This document shows positions 6,819 to 13,840 of a stretch of 14,834 bases of DNA, one piece after another. This DNA is from Arcobacter sp. Its GTDB lineage: Bacteria > Campylobacterota > Campylobacteria > Campylobacterales > Arcobacteraceae. The DNA lies in contig JADGEG010000031.1 in assembly GCA_016744485.1 (NCBI GenBank), forward strand, positions 1 through 14,834, in the 5' to 3' direction. The notes below the pieces were generated by a model that was not told where the DNA came from, did not search any database, and saw only the letters and a list, made by a program, of their open reading frames with translations. Numbering within the stretch: position 1 is the stretch's first letter; the number at the start of each line of letters is the position of its first letter. The translations under genes and the position numbers were made by a program.

Positions 6819-8438
6819 ATGAATAACAATATGAATGAGAATGGTTTTATGCAAAAAAGAATGTTAGTAATGATGGTAATTGTTTTTGTATTCTTTATAG
6901 CTTATGAATTTTTAGTGCTTAAACCACAACAAAAAGAAAAAGAATTAAAAGTTAAACAAGAACAAAAATTAAATAAAAAGAATACACCAAGTGTAACTAG
7001 CATATCGAACAATTCAAATAATATTAATAAAGGTGCTATAGACATAAACAATTCAATAGATGCATTATCTTCTAAAACTGTTGGTACAAAAAATATAATA
7101 GTTAGTATTAAGACAAAAAGAAATATTATTCAAATAGATAACTTAGGGCGAATTGCTCAAGTTAGCTTACTCGATGTAAAATATAAAGATGAAAATAATA
7201 AACAAATTAAATTACTTGAATCAAAACAATTAAGACCATTAGAAGTAAGGTTCCAAAATGCTGATTTAAATGCTGAAGCTTTTAAAGTAAATTATGTTTC
7301 AAGACAAAAAAATGTTGATGCAAGCAGAAGTATTCAAAAATTAGTATTAACTCAAACATTAAAAGGAACAACTTTAACGAAAACATTTAAGTTTTATCCT
7401 AATGGTCATTATGATTTAAATGTTAAAACAACAAATAAAGCTAACTTTTTTATAACAAATGGTTTTAGACCAAATGTCTTAGTTGATATGTATGCTGATC
7501 ATGGTGTTATTGTTAAATTAAGTGATGGAACTACAGAACTTACAAGTGATGAAGATTTAAGTAAAACTATATCTTATACTGGTGTCAAATTTGTATCAAG
7601 TTTTGATAGATATTATGCAAATGTTTTATTTAATATTAAAAGACCATTACAAGTTTCATTAATGCCAGATGAAGAAGATAACCCACAAGCCTTTATTCAT
7701 GGAAATGATAATGTAAGTTTTAGTGGTTATTCAGGTCCTAAGAACTTTAAAGATTTAAAAGCTATAGATCCTGAACTAACTGATGTAATAGAATATGGAT
7801 TTTTTACATTTTTAGCAAAACCTATGTTTTTATTTTTATCATTTTTACAAAGCTATATTGGTAACTGGGGTTGGACTATTGTATTTTTAACTATTTTTAT
7901 TAAGCTTATATTATTTCCTTTATCATATAAAGGTATGGTATCTATGCAAAAGCTTAAAGATTTAGCACCAAAAATGAAAGATATACAAGCTAAATATAAA
8001 GATGATAAACAAAAACAATCAATGCATATGATGGAACTATATAAAAAACATGGTGCAAATCCTATGGGTGGATGTTTACCTTTAATTTTACAAATACCTG
8101 TATTCTTTGCAATTTATAGGGTCTTATTAAACTCTATTGAATTAAAAGGAGCAGAGTGGATCTTATGGATTGAAGATTTAGCAGAAATGGATCCATATTA
8201 TGTATTACCTATTTTAATGGGTGTGTCAATGTTCGTACAACAAAAAATAACTCCAAATACTATGCAAGATGAAATGCAAAAGAAAATATTTCAATTTTTA
8301 CCAATAATTTTTACTTTCTTTTTCTTATGGTTCCCAGCTGGTCTTACGCTATACTGGTTTGTTAATAATTTATTTACAATTGCACAACAATATTATATTA
8401 ATACATTATTTGAAAAAAGAAGACAAACCAATAAATAA
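6819..8438 (+). CDS. yidC: YidC membrane protein insertase
   Basis: YidC inserts and folds inner-membrane proteins, alone or with SecYEG. The 539 residues have the Gram-negative layout. An N-terminal membrane anchor (about 15-34) is followed by a Lys/Asn-rich linker and a large periplasmic beta-sandwich domain (about 90-320). The conserved C-terminal five-helix insertase begins at about 330. Signature stretches include NPMGGCLPLILQIPVFFAIY (414-433), DPYYVLPILMGVSMF (458-472) and FLWFPAGLTLYW (502-513). The positive residue of the hydrophilic groove, Arg366 in E. coli, aligns with Lys362 in FIKLILFPLS, a conservative change. The ATG at 6819 follows the yidD stop at once, with GGAAG six bases upstream. 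A second ATG four codons in is possible. The block order with yidD and jag is the standard one. Confidence 0.97.
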   Translation: MNNNMNENGFMQKRMLVMMVIVFVFFIAYEFLVLKPQQKEKELKVKQEQKLNKKNTPSVTSISNNSNNINKGAIDINNSIDALSSKTVGTKNIIVSIKTKRNIIQIDNLGRIAQVSLLDVKYKDENNKQIKLLESKQLRPLEVRFQNADLNAEAFKVNYVSRQKNVDASRSIQKLVLTQTLKGTTLTKTFKFYPNGHYDLNVKTTNKANFFITNGFRPNVLVDMYADHGVIVKLSDGTTELTSDEDLSKTISYTGVKFVSSFDRYYANVLFNIKRPLQVSLMPDEEDNPQAFIHGNDNVSFSGYSGPKNFKDLKAIDPELTDVIEYGFFTFLAKPMFLFLSFLQSYIGNWGWTIVFLTIFIKLILFPLSYKGMVSMQKLKDLAPKMKDIQAKYKDDKQKQSMHMMELYKKHGANPMGGCLPLILQIPVFFAIYRVLLNSIELKGAEWILWIEDLAEMDPYYVLPILMGVSMFVQQKITPNTMQDEMQKKIFQFLPIIFTFFFLWFPAGLTLYWFVNNLFTIAQQYYINTLFEKRRQTNK

Positions 8439-8449
8439 GGTTTATAATT

Positions 8450-9337
8450 ATGAAAATCTTTGAAGCAAAAACACTAAAAGAAGCTTATGAGCAAGCAACA
8501 AAAGAATTTGCTTGTTCTATTACAGAATTTGATATAACAATAATACAAGAAGCCTCTAAGGGCTTCTTAGGTTTTGGTAAAAAAAACGCTCTTATAGAAG
8601 TTGTGTTAAAAAACGATAATAACAATAAATCTAAACATAAACAAACAACTTTATTAAAAAAGAAAAAAGATATAAAAATAAAAAATATATCAGAAAAAAT
8701 AGAAAATACAAAAAAAACTTCTGAATTAAAAACTAACAATATAAAAAAAGAAAATGATAATACTCTTAATAAAGTTTCTACAATAAAAACAAATGAAAAA
8801 ATTTTTGATAATTTTTATGATAAAGAAAAACAAAATAATCATATGAATACTCTTAAAATAAAAAACGATAAAGAAAAAATCATAGAAAAAGTACAATGTG
8901 GACTTCATTCAATGTTTAATAATTCATGTTATGATATAGAACAAATTAAAGTCGAATTTTATAATGAAGAAACATTATATATTGAATTTAATGGTAAAGA
9001 CTCAGCTTTATTAATAGGGAAAGAAGGTTATAGGTATAAAGCCCTATCATACATATTATTTAATTGGATAAATAATAAATTCAATCTTATGCTAAGATTA
9101 GAAATAGCAGAATTTTTACAAAATCAAGAAAATGCTATTGATGAATATTTAGAACCAGTTATAAAAATAATACATGAAAAAGGTTTTTTTAAAACTAAAT
9201 TATTAGATGGTATACTATTACATATTACACTAACAAGATTAAGAAAAGAATTTCCAAACAAATATATTGTAGTTAAAAAAAATGTCAAAGGTTCTCAATA
9301 TATACTTGTTAATGAGTATAGAACTAAAGACAAATAA
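8450..9337 (+). CDS. jag: Jag/KhpB-type RNA-binding protein
   Basis: The protein is 295 residues long. Residues 1-52 form a Jag-N domain, with SKGFLGFGKKNALIEV at 36-51 as its hallmark. A long Lys/Asn-rich, probably disordered linker (about 53-145) follows, then a KH-type RNA-binding fold with LIGKEGYRYKAL (188-199), in which Gly190-Lys-Glu-Gly193 is the GxxG loop. The C-terminal part (about 225-290) sits where R3H occurs in other Jag/KhpB proteins, but the Arg-x3-His motif is not seen. Jag is a cytoplasmic RNA-binding protein, linked in Gram-positives to control of cell elongation; its role in Campylobacterota is poorly known. It is 11 bases after yidC, with AAGG overlapping the yidC stop, and two bases before mnmE. 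The linker is even richer in A than neighbouring genes, so its length may vary among relatives. Confidence 0.9.
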   Translation: MKIFEAKTLKEAYEQATKEFACSITEFDITIIQEASKGFLGFGKKNALIEVVLKNDNNNKSKHKQTTLLKKKKDIKIKNISEKIENTKKTSELKTNNIKKENDNTLNKVSTIKTNEKIFDNFYDKEKQNNHMNTLKIKNDKEKIIEKVQCGLHSMFNNSCYDIEQIKVEFYNEETLYIEFNGKDSALLIGKEGYRYKALSYILFNWINNKFNLMLRLEIAEFLQNQENAIDEYLEPVIKIIHEKGFFKTKLLDGILLHITLTRLRKEFPNKYIVVKKNVKGSQYILVNEYRTKDK

Positions 9338-9339
9338 TT

Positions 9340-10686
9340 TTGAGCGATGATACAATTGTAGCAATTGCTACAGCAAATGCAATAGGTTCTATATCTATTA
9401 TTAGAGTGTCTGGTTCTAATGCTTTAAAAATAGCACTTAAAATTTCAAAAAAAAATAAATTACAAGCAAGACTAGCAACACTTAGTAGTCTTTATGATAG
9501 TGCAGATGAACTTATTGATGAATCTTTAATTTTATACTTCAAAGCTCCCCATTCTTTTACAGGTGAAGATATAGTTGAATTTCAATGTCATGGTGGTATT
9601 GTTATTACAAATATTATATTAAATGAAATTTTAAAACTAAATGCAAGACTTGCAAATGCAGGTGAGTTTTCAAAAAGAGCTTTTTTAAATAATAAAATTG
9701 ATTTAAGTAAAGCAGAAGCAATATCAAAAATAATACAAGCAAGTAGCGAAGATGGTGTAAAATTAATAGCTAGACAATTAAAAGGTGAACTAAGTACTTT
9801 TGTAAATGAAATAAGAAATGATTTATTATATATTTTAGCATATACAGAAGTATCAATTGATTATGCAGAAGAAGATTTACCAAAAGATATTTTAGAACAA
9901 ATAAATTCTAAAATAAAAACTACAATTACAAAACTTTCTTCTACTTTAGAAGCTAGTAAAAGACGTGAAGGTTTAATTGAAGGATTTAAAATATGTATTA
10001 TTGGTAAACCAAATGTAGGTAAATCTTCTTTATTAAATAAGCTATTAAATTTTAATAGAGCAATAACAAGCCAAGTAGCAGGAACAACTAGAGATACTAT
10101 TGAAGAGTTTATTAAAATCGGAACTTCTCTTATAAAAGTAGTTGACACTGCTGGTATTAGAAATTCAGATGATTTTATAGAACAATTAGGTATTAAAAAA
10201 TCCCTTGAAGCAATAGAACAGTCTGATATTATTTTGGCTTTGTTTGATAATAATTCCTTATTTGATGAGGAAGATAAAAACATTTTAAGTTTATTAGAAA
10301 AAAACAAAGATAAACATATTATAAAAGTAATTAATAAAATTGATTTAGAAAATAAATTTGATATTTTAGATAAATCTAACATAAATCATTATATTAAACT
10401 ATCAACAAAAAATGATATTAATCCTTTAATTAAACAAATACAAAATATTTTAGATATGAATTCTCAGACAAATGAAATGATACTAATTTCTAAAAGACAA
10501 GTTATTTCTGTAGAAGGAACATTAAACAATATTGAATTTTCTAAAAAACCATTGTCAAGAGGTGAATTAGAATTTTTTTCATATCATATTACACAAGCAT
10601 TAGAGAATATTTCAAATATTACAAGACCTTATGATAATGAAGAAATGTTAGATTTAATGTTTGGTGAATTTTGCTTAGGAAAATAA
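9340..10686 (+). CDS. mnmE: MnmE tRNA modification GTPase (TTG start)
   Basis: MnmE, with MnmG, makes the 5-carboxymethylaminomethyl (or related) group on wobble uridine of certain tRNAs, using a formyl-folate-derived carbon and GTP hydrolysis. The 448-residue length is normal. The N-terminal folate-binding domain begins DTIVAIATANAIGSISIIRVSG. The helical domain and the embedded G domain follow, with G1 GKPNVGKSS (222-230), G2 GTTRDT (248-253), G3 DTAGIR (269-274) and G4 NKID (332-335). The C-terminus is FCLGK, with the catalytic Cys445. TTG at 9340 is the only suitable start that keeps the conserved N-terminus; the ATG seven bases further on is in another frame. The ribosome site is weak and jag ends two bases before, so coupling to jag is likely. 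Confidence 0.97.
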   Translation: MSDDTIVAIATANAIGSISIIRVSGSNALKIALKISKKNKLQARLATLSSLYDSADELIDESLILYFKAPHSFTGEDIVEFQCHGGIVITNIILNEILKLNARLANAGEFSKRAFLNNKIDLSKAEAISKIIQASSEDGVKLIARQLKGELSTFVNEIRNDLLYILAYTEVSIDYAEEDLPKDILEQINSKIKTTITKLSSTLEASKRREGLIEGFKICIIGKPNVGKSSLLNKLLNFNRAITSQVAGTTRDTIEEFIKIGTSLIKVVDTAGIRNSDDFIEQLGIKKSLEAIEQSDIILALFDNNSLFDEEDKNILSLLEKNKDKHIIKVINKIDLENKFDILDKSNINHYIKLSTKNDINPLIKQIQNILDMNSQTNEMILISKRQVISVEGTLNNIEFSKKPLSRGELEFFSYHITQALENISNITRPYDNEEMLDLMFGEFCLGK

Positions 10687-10702
10687 ATTTGCTTATTTGA
10701 TG

Positions 10703-10737
10703 GCAGATAAGAAAAATAAAAAATATTTTTATCTTGC
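10703..10737 (+). terminator. Possible hairpin after mnmE
   Basis: GCAGATAAGAA (10703-10713) can pair with TTTTTATCTTGC (10726-10737), with one bulged T and one G-U pair, around an A/T-rich loop, starting 16 bases after the mnmE stop. No run of T follows on the plus strand, so it would be a poor intrinsic terminator. It may mark the end of the rpmH-mnmE operon or be a processing stem. Confidence 0.3.
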
Positions 10738-10764
10738 TACTTTCATGCTTTAAACATTTTATAG

Positions 10765-10770
10765 TATAAT
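10765..10770 (+). promoter_or_regulatory. Probable -10 element for the binding protein-DUF302 operon
   Basis: TATAAT, preceded by TAG, ends 23 bases before the ATG at 10794. No clear -35 hexamer is present. AGGA at 10784-10787 provides the ribosome site with a six-base spacer. The short leader (about 17 bases) would leave no room for a riboswitch. Confidence 0.5.
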
Positions 10771-10793
10771 TATATTTAATATTAGGATTAGTA

Positions 10794-11942
10794 ATGATAA
10801 AAATATTCTTATTTTGTATAGTCAATATCTGTGTTTTTGCAAGTGAACTTAAAATAAATATTTTGTATTTAGAACAAATCATAAAAAAACCACCTGTTTT
10901 ATCAAATGTAATAGAAGAACCTAAAAATAGTGGATTAAGTGGGGCAAAACTTGCTATTAAAGATAGTAATAAAACGGCTAGATTTTTTAATCAAAAATAT
11001 ATTTTAAAAGAAATTGTATCAAAAGATGAAAAACATTTAATAAGAAGCTTTAAAAAATTTATCAAAAATGATAATTCTTATGTCTTATTAAATGTAAAAG
11101 ATGAACTTTTAAAAAAACTAATTTCACATACTCTTGCAAGTAAAGCATTATTTATAAATGTAGCAAGTACTTCAAGCTTTTTACGTAAAAACATTTGTCA
11201 AGATAACTTACTTCATACAATAGCAAGTGATGCTATGTTATACGATGGTTTAGTACAGTTTTTGATAAAAAGAAACTGGAAAAAATGGCTTTTAATAAGC
11301 GGAACAAACAATAGAGATAGAAAAATACAACAAGCAATAAAAAGAGCAGCAAAAAGATTTGGAGGAGACATAATAGATGAAAAAACATGGAGCTCAAATA
11401 GTGATATAAGAAGAAAAGCACAAGATGAAATACCATCGTTTACACAAAGTAAAGATTATGATGTTGTTCTTGTGGCTGATTATTATGGAGATTTTGGAGA
11501 GAATATATATTTTAATACTTGGTTACCACGACCACTTGCAGGAACACAAGGTTTAAAACCTGTTACTTGGCATAAAGTTATTGAAGCTTGGGGTGCAGCA
11601 CAGCTACAAAAAAGATTTGAAAAACTTACAAATAGATGGATGAATTCAAAAGACTATGCTTCTTGGGTAGCTATTAGAACTATAGTAAATGCTATTTCAA
11701 AAACAAAAACAACAAACTTAAGTTCTAATATAAAATTTATTTATTCAAAAGATTTTGATTTAGGCGCTTATAAAGGACGAAAACTAACATATAGAACCTT
11801 TAATGGTCAATTAAGACAGGCTATACCACTAGTTCATCCAAGAGCTTTGGTTTCAACTTCTCCTCAATTTGGTTTTTTACATCAAAAAACAGATCTCGAT
11901 ACTTTAGGTATCTCTAAATATGAAATGTCTTGTAAAAAATGA
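10794..11942 (+). CDS. Periplasmic substrate-binding protein of the PQQ-alcohol-dehydrogenase-associated ABC family
   Basis: A 382-residue exported protein with a signal peptide (hydrophobic core IFLFCIVNICVFA, cleavage expected near residue 17). The rest has the type 1 periplasmic-binding fold of branched-chain amino-acid receptors. Landmarks point to the subfamily found with PQQ-dependent alcohol dehydrogenases (as in TIGR03863). They are TWHKVIEAWGAAQLQKRFEK (258-277), SKDYASWVAIRTI (285-297), TYRTFNGQLRQAIPLVHPRA (332-351) and SPQFGFLHQKTDLDTLG (356-372). Its ligand is unknown in the family. After signal removal Cys135 and Cys380 are the only cysteines and could form a disulfide. It heads a two-gene operon, overlapping the DUF302 gene by four bases. 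No ABC permease, ATPase or dehydrogenase gene is adjacent in the window, which is unusual for this family. PQQ biosynthesis genes lie 8.6 kb upstream. Confidence 0.85.
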   Translation: MIKIFLFCIVNICVFASELKINILYLEQIIKKPPVLSNVIEEPKNSGLSGAKLAIKDSNKTARFFNQKYILKEIVSKDEKHLIRSFKKFIKNDNSYVLLNVKDELLKKLISHTLASKALFINVASTSSFLRKNICQDNLLHTIASDAMLYDGLVQFLIKRNWKKWLLISGTNNRDRKIQQAIKRAAKRFGGDIIDEKTWSSNSDIRRKAQDEIPSFTQSKDYDVVLVADYYGDFGENIYFNTWLPRPLAGTQGLKPVTWHKVIEAWGAAQLQKRFEKLTNRWMNSKDYASWVAIRTIVNAISKTKTTNLSSNIKFIYSKDFDLGAYKGRKLTYRTFNGQLRQAIPLVHPRALVSTSPQFGFLHQKTDLDTLGISKYEMSCKK

Positions 11943-12415
11943 AAAGCATTTTTATAGTTTTTCTTTTGTGTGTATCGTTATTTGCTTATGAAAAAAAGCA
12001 AAACGATAGATACATAACTTATACTATAAATACATCTTACGATGATTTAATGTTTGCCTTATTAGATGAAGTTTCAGCTAGTGGTTTTGTTCTAGCATAT
12101 CAAGCAAATATATCAAAAGGTTTAAATAATATATCAAAATTGTTAAAGAAAAAAAATGTATTTATAAATGCACGAAAAATAGGTTTTTGTAAAAGTTCTT
12201 TAAGTTTAAAAATGATGCAAGAAAATCCTAAAAATATGATGTTCTGTCCTTTATCTTTAGCCATATATGAACTTAAAAAAAATCATATTGTGATTTTATA
12301 TCAAAAAATTGTTCCATTAAGAAAAAAAGATAAAGTAGTGCTTCAAATTAATAAAATAATTCCTAAGTTAATAGAAAATTTATTAGATGATATAGAAGAT
12401 TATAAAAGTTTTTGA
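11939..12415 (+). CDS. Exported DUF302 family protein
   Basis: A 158-residue protein starting with a signal peptide (MKSIFIVFLLCVSLFAYEKK, cleavage near Ala16). The mature part has the DUF302 pattern: a strand-rich opening (YITYTINTSYDDLMFALLDE), a middle FCKSSLSLKMMQ segment where the family has its conserved phenylalanine and cysteine region, and CPLSLAIYELKKNHIVILYQ (102-121), which matches the family's LP-x-I-x-VYE end. DUF302 proteins have no established biochemical role, but exported ones recur beside the PQQ-associated binding protein preceding it. The ATGA overlap with that gene implies coupled translation. A periplasmic accessory role in PQQ-linked alcohol oxidation is therefore inferred. 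The divergence from typical DUF302 is considerable, so the family call is less certain than the neighbours'. Confidence 0.7.
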   Translation: MKSIFIVFLLCVSLFAYEKKQNDRYITYTINTSYDDLMFALLDEVSASGFVLAYQANISKGLNNISKLLKKKNVFINARKIGFCKSSLSLKMMQENPKNMMFCPLSLAIYELKKNHIVILYQKIVPLRKKDKVVLQINKIIPKLIENLLDDIEDYKSF

Positions 12416-12439
12416 AAGAAAAAAATCATTTAAGATAAT

Positions 12440-12463
12440 ACAAAAGCAGTTTTCTGCTTTTGT
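12440..12463. terminator. Bidirectional terminator hairpin between DUF302 and yceI genes
   Basis: ACAAAAGCAG (12440-12449) and CTGCTTTTGT (12454-12463) form a perfect 10-bp stem around a TTTT loop, placed between two convergent genes that end at 12415 and 12467. The arms themselves supply A-rich and T-rich sides in both directions, although no long U-tract follows beyond the stem. It is the clearest terminator in the window. Confidence 0.8.
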
Positions 12464-12466
12464 TAT

Positions 12467-13033
12467 TTAAATACATTTTGAATTAATTTGTAAATCAAAT
12501 TTAATTGGAATATCTAACCAACCTTTGTTTAAGTGTCCAGCTACATTTTTATTTAAAATATTTAAAGCTTTATTTAAATTAAAATCAAGTGCATCAATAA
12601 CACCCTTTGCTTTTATTTGATTCTTTGTTGACAGTTTATATTTCATCGGAATTATTTTTGATGTTTCATTTAAAGTGATTTTTATGTCTAAAGTCTTATC
12701 ATATACTTTCACTATTTTAGCTTGAAGATTATTGTTTTTTAAATTACTAACAAAATATTTAATAATATTTGAAGTTTTGATCTTACTTTTAGCATCTATG
12801 TTTAGTAAATCTATACTTATACTTGTATTTTCTAAAAGTTTTTTAATACTAGGTGCATTCTTATTTGTGACATTTAATTTTATATCATTAAAATGTCCAG
12901 AAACACCAATTTTTGATAAGGTTTTAAATGATGTCCATTTGACATTCACATCATTTGTATTGAAACAAGAAGCATATAATGTTGGTGCAAGTAATAATGC
13001 ACAAAATATTGAGGTTTTTACTATTTTTTTCAT
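12467..13033 (-). CDS. Exported YceI-family protein
   Basis: A 188-residue protein with a clear signal peptide (MKKIVKTSIFCALLLAPTLYA). The mature part has the YceI lipocalin-like pattern: VKWTSFKTLSKIGVSGHFNDI (30-50) matches the family opening with its W-x-x-x-K and G-x-F-x-D elements, and alternating strands run to the end. YceI proteins bind isoprenoid or other hydrophobic ligands, such as polyprenols or quinones, in the periplasm; the ligand here is unknown. Cys23 and Cys187 are the only cysteines of the mature chain and sit at its two ends, so a closing disulfide is plausible. LYASC at the cleavage site is not a good lipobox. AAAGGA (complement of 13039-13044) is five bases before the ATG. 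The promoter upstream has two direct repeats suggesting control by the adjacent response regulator. Confidence 0.82.
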   Translation of the reverse strand: MKKIVKTSIFCALLLAPTLYASCFNTNDVNVKWTSFKTLSKIGVSGHFNDIKLNVTNKNAPSIKKLLENTSISIDLLNIDAKSKIKTSNIIKYFVSNLKNNNLQAKIVKVYDKTLDIKITLNETSKIIPMKYKLSTKNQIKAKGVIDALDFNLNKALNILNKNVAGHLNKGWLDIPIKFDLQINSKCI

Positions 13034-13064
13034 TTAAGTCCTTTGTTATAAAATTTATATATGA

Positions 13065-13099
13065 ATTATAATATACACTTGTGTCTATTTTGTGTCTAT
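13065..13099 (-). promoter_or_regulatory. yceI promoter with two 11-bp-spaced direct repeats (probable response-regulator operator)
   Basis: On the minus strand a perfect -10 TATAAT occupies 13070-13065. Directly upstream are two exact copies of the ten-base word TTGTGTCTAT (plus-strand spelling), at 13079-13088 and 13090-13099, that is one per 11 bp. They end eight bases before the -10 and cover the place of the -35, the arrangement of PhoB/OmpR-type activator sites. The distal copy includes the stop codon of the response-regulator gene. Binding by that regulator is inferred, not shown. Confidence 0.6.
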
Positions 13100-13785
13100 A
13101 AAAAATCATTTGAAATAATATATCCTTGATTTTGAAGGTTATTTAAATAATGTTTGGGAAGTTTTTTTCTAATTTTTTTTATAAATTGACGTATTGAATG
13201 CTCACTATTAAAGTTTTGGGTTTCTAATATATATTCAATTTCCTCATAAGTAATAATTGATTTTTTACTTAAAAGAAGATTTAAAAATTTATCTTCTTTA
13301 TAACTTAACTTATATACTTTATTATCATTAATAATCGATTTATTATTTTTATTAAAAATATAATTATTTGATAATTTAATTGATAAGTTAACTTGTTTTT
13401 TGTTTAAAAACTTTTGAAAAACTAAATTTAGTTTTGATTTTGTAATAGGTTTTATAATATATTTTAATAAATTAAGCTCAGTTGCTAATAGTACAAAGTC
13501 TAAATTTGTATATGCACTTATAATACAAATACAAGTTATATCATCTTGTCGTCTAATACTCTTTATTAATTCAAGACCTGATAATTTTGGCATTTTAATA
13601 TCTGTAATGATAAGATCAGGTTTATATTGATTATAAATATGTAATGCCTCTACTCCATCATTTGCTAAATAAGTTTTTTTAAATAGGCATTCTAAAATTT
13701 CTTTTATCTCTTCTCTTAATCCTTTTTCATCTTCCGCAAATAAAACACTGTAATTATAAAGTTCTTGTATTTCTTTAGTTTTCAT
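13096..13785 (-). CDS. OmpR-type response regulator
   Basis: A 229-residue two-domain regulator. The receiver (about 11-125) has the acidic pair in FAEDE (Glu18, Asp19), phospho-acceptor Asp62 in LIITDIKMP, Ser90 in IISAY, and the conserved Lys112 in IIKP. The C-terminal part (about 150-229) reads as a winged helix of the Trans_reg_C kind. Its recognition-helix region SEHSIRQFIKKIRKKLP lies near 194-210, and the end QNQGYIIS matches the usual RGxGY wing. It should therefore bind DNA as a dimer at direct repeats. The neighbours are a divergent sensor kinase 55 bases away and, downstream on the same strand, yceI. No ribosome site precedes the ATG, while a -10-like TATAAT ends exactly six bases before it, so a leaderless transcript is possible. 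It most likely pairs with the adjacent kinase. Confidence 0.9.
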   Translation of the reverse strand: MKTKEIQELYNYSVLFAEDEKGLREEIKEILECLFKKTYLANDGVEALHIYNQYKPDLIITDIKMPKLSGLELIKSIRRQDDITCICIISAYTNLDFVLLATELNLLKYIIKPITKSKLNLVFQKFLNKKQVNLSIKLSNNYIFNKNNKSIINDNKVYKLSYKEDKFLNLLLSKKSIITYEEIEYILETQNFNSEHSIRQFIKKIRKKLPKHYLNNLQNQGYIISNDFL

Positions 13786-13791
13786 AAAAAT

Positions 13792-13819
13792 ATTATATAA
13801 TATAAAATATTTAATTCAA
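13792..13819. promoter_or_regulatory. Possible shared divergent promoter with mirrored -10 elements
   Basis: ATTATATAAT (13792-13801) is a perfect palindrome that spells TATAAT on both strands (13796-13801 plus; 13797-13792 minus). For the minus-strand regulator, TTGAAT (13819-13814) sits 16 bases upstream of its -10, and the hexamer ends six bases before the ATG. For the kinase, the -10 is 39 bases before the ATG. The AT content makes chance occurrence possible. Confidence 0.4.
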
Positions 13820-13840
13820 TAATAAAGTTGGAGGAATTGT

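Noticed and set aside
9861..10382. A 173-codon open frame on the minus strand inside mnmE
   Set aside because: It is a mirror of the mnmE coding frame, with no recognisable domain; mnmE is complete and conserved on the other strand.
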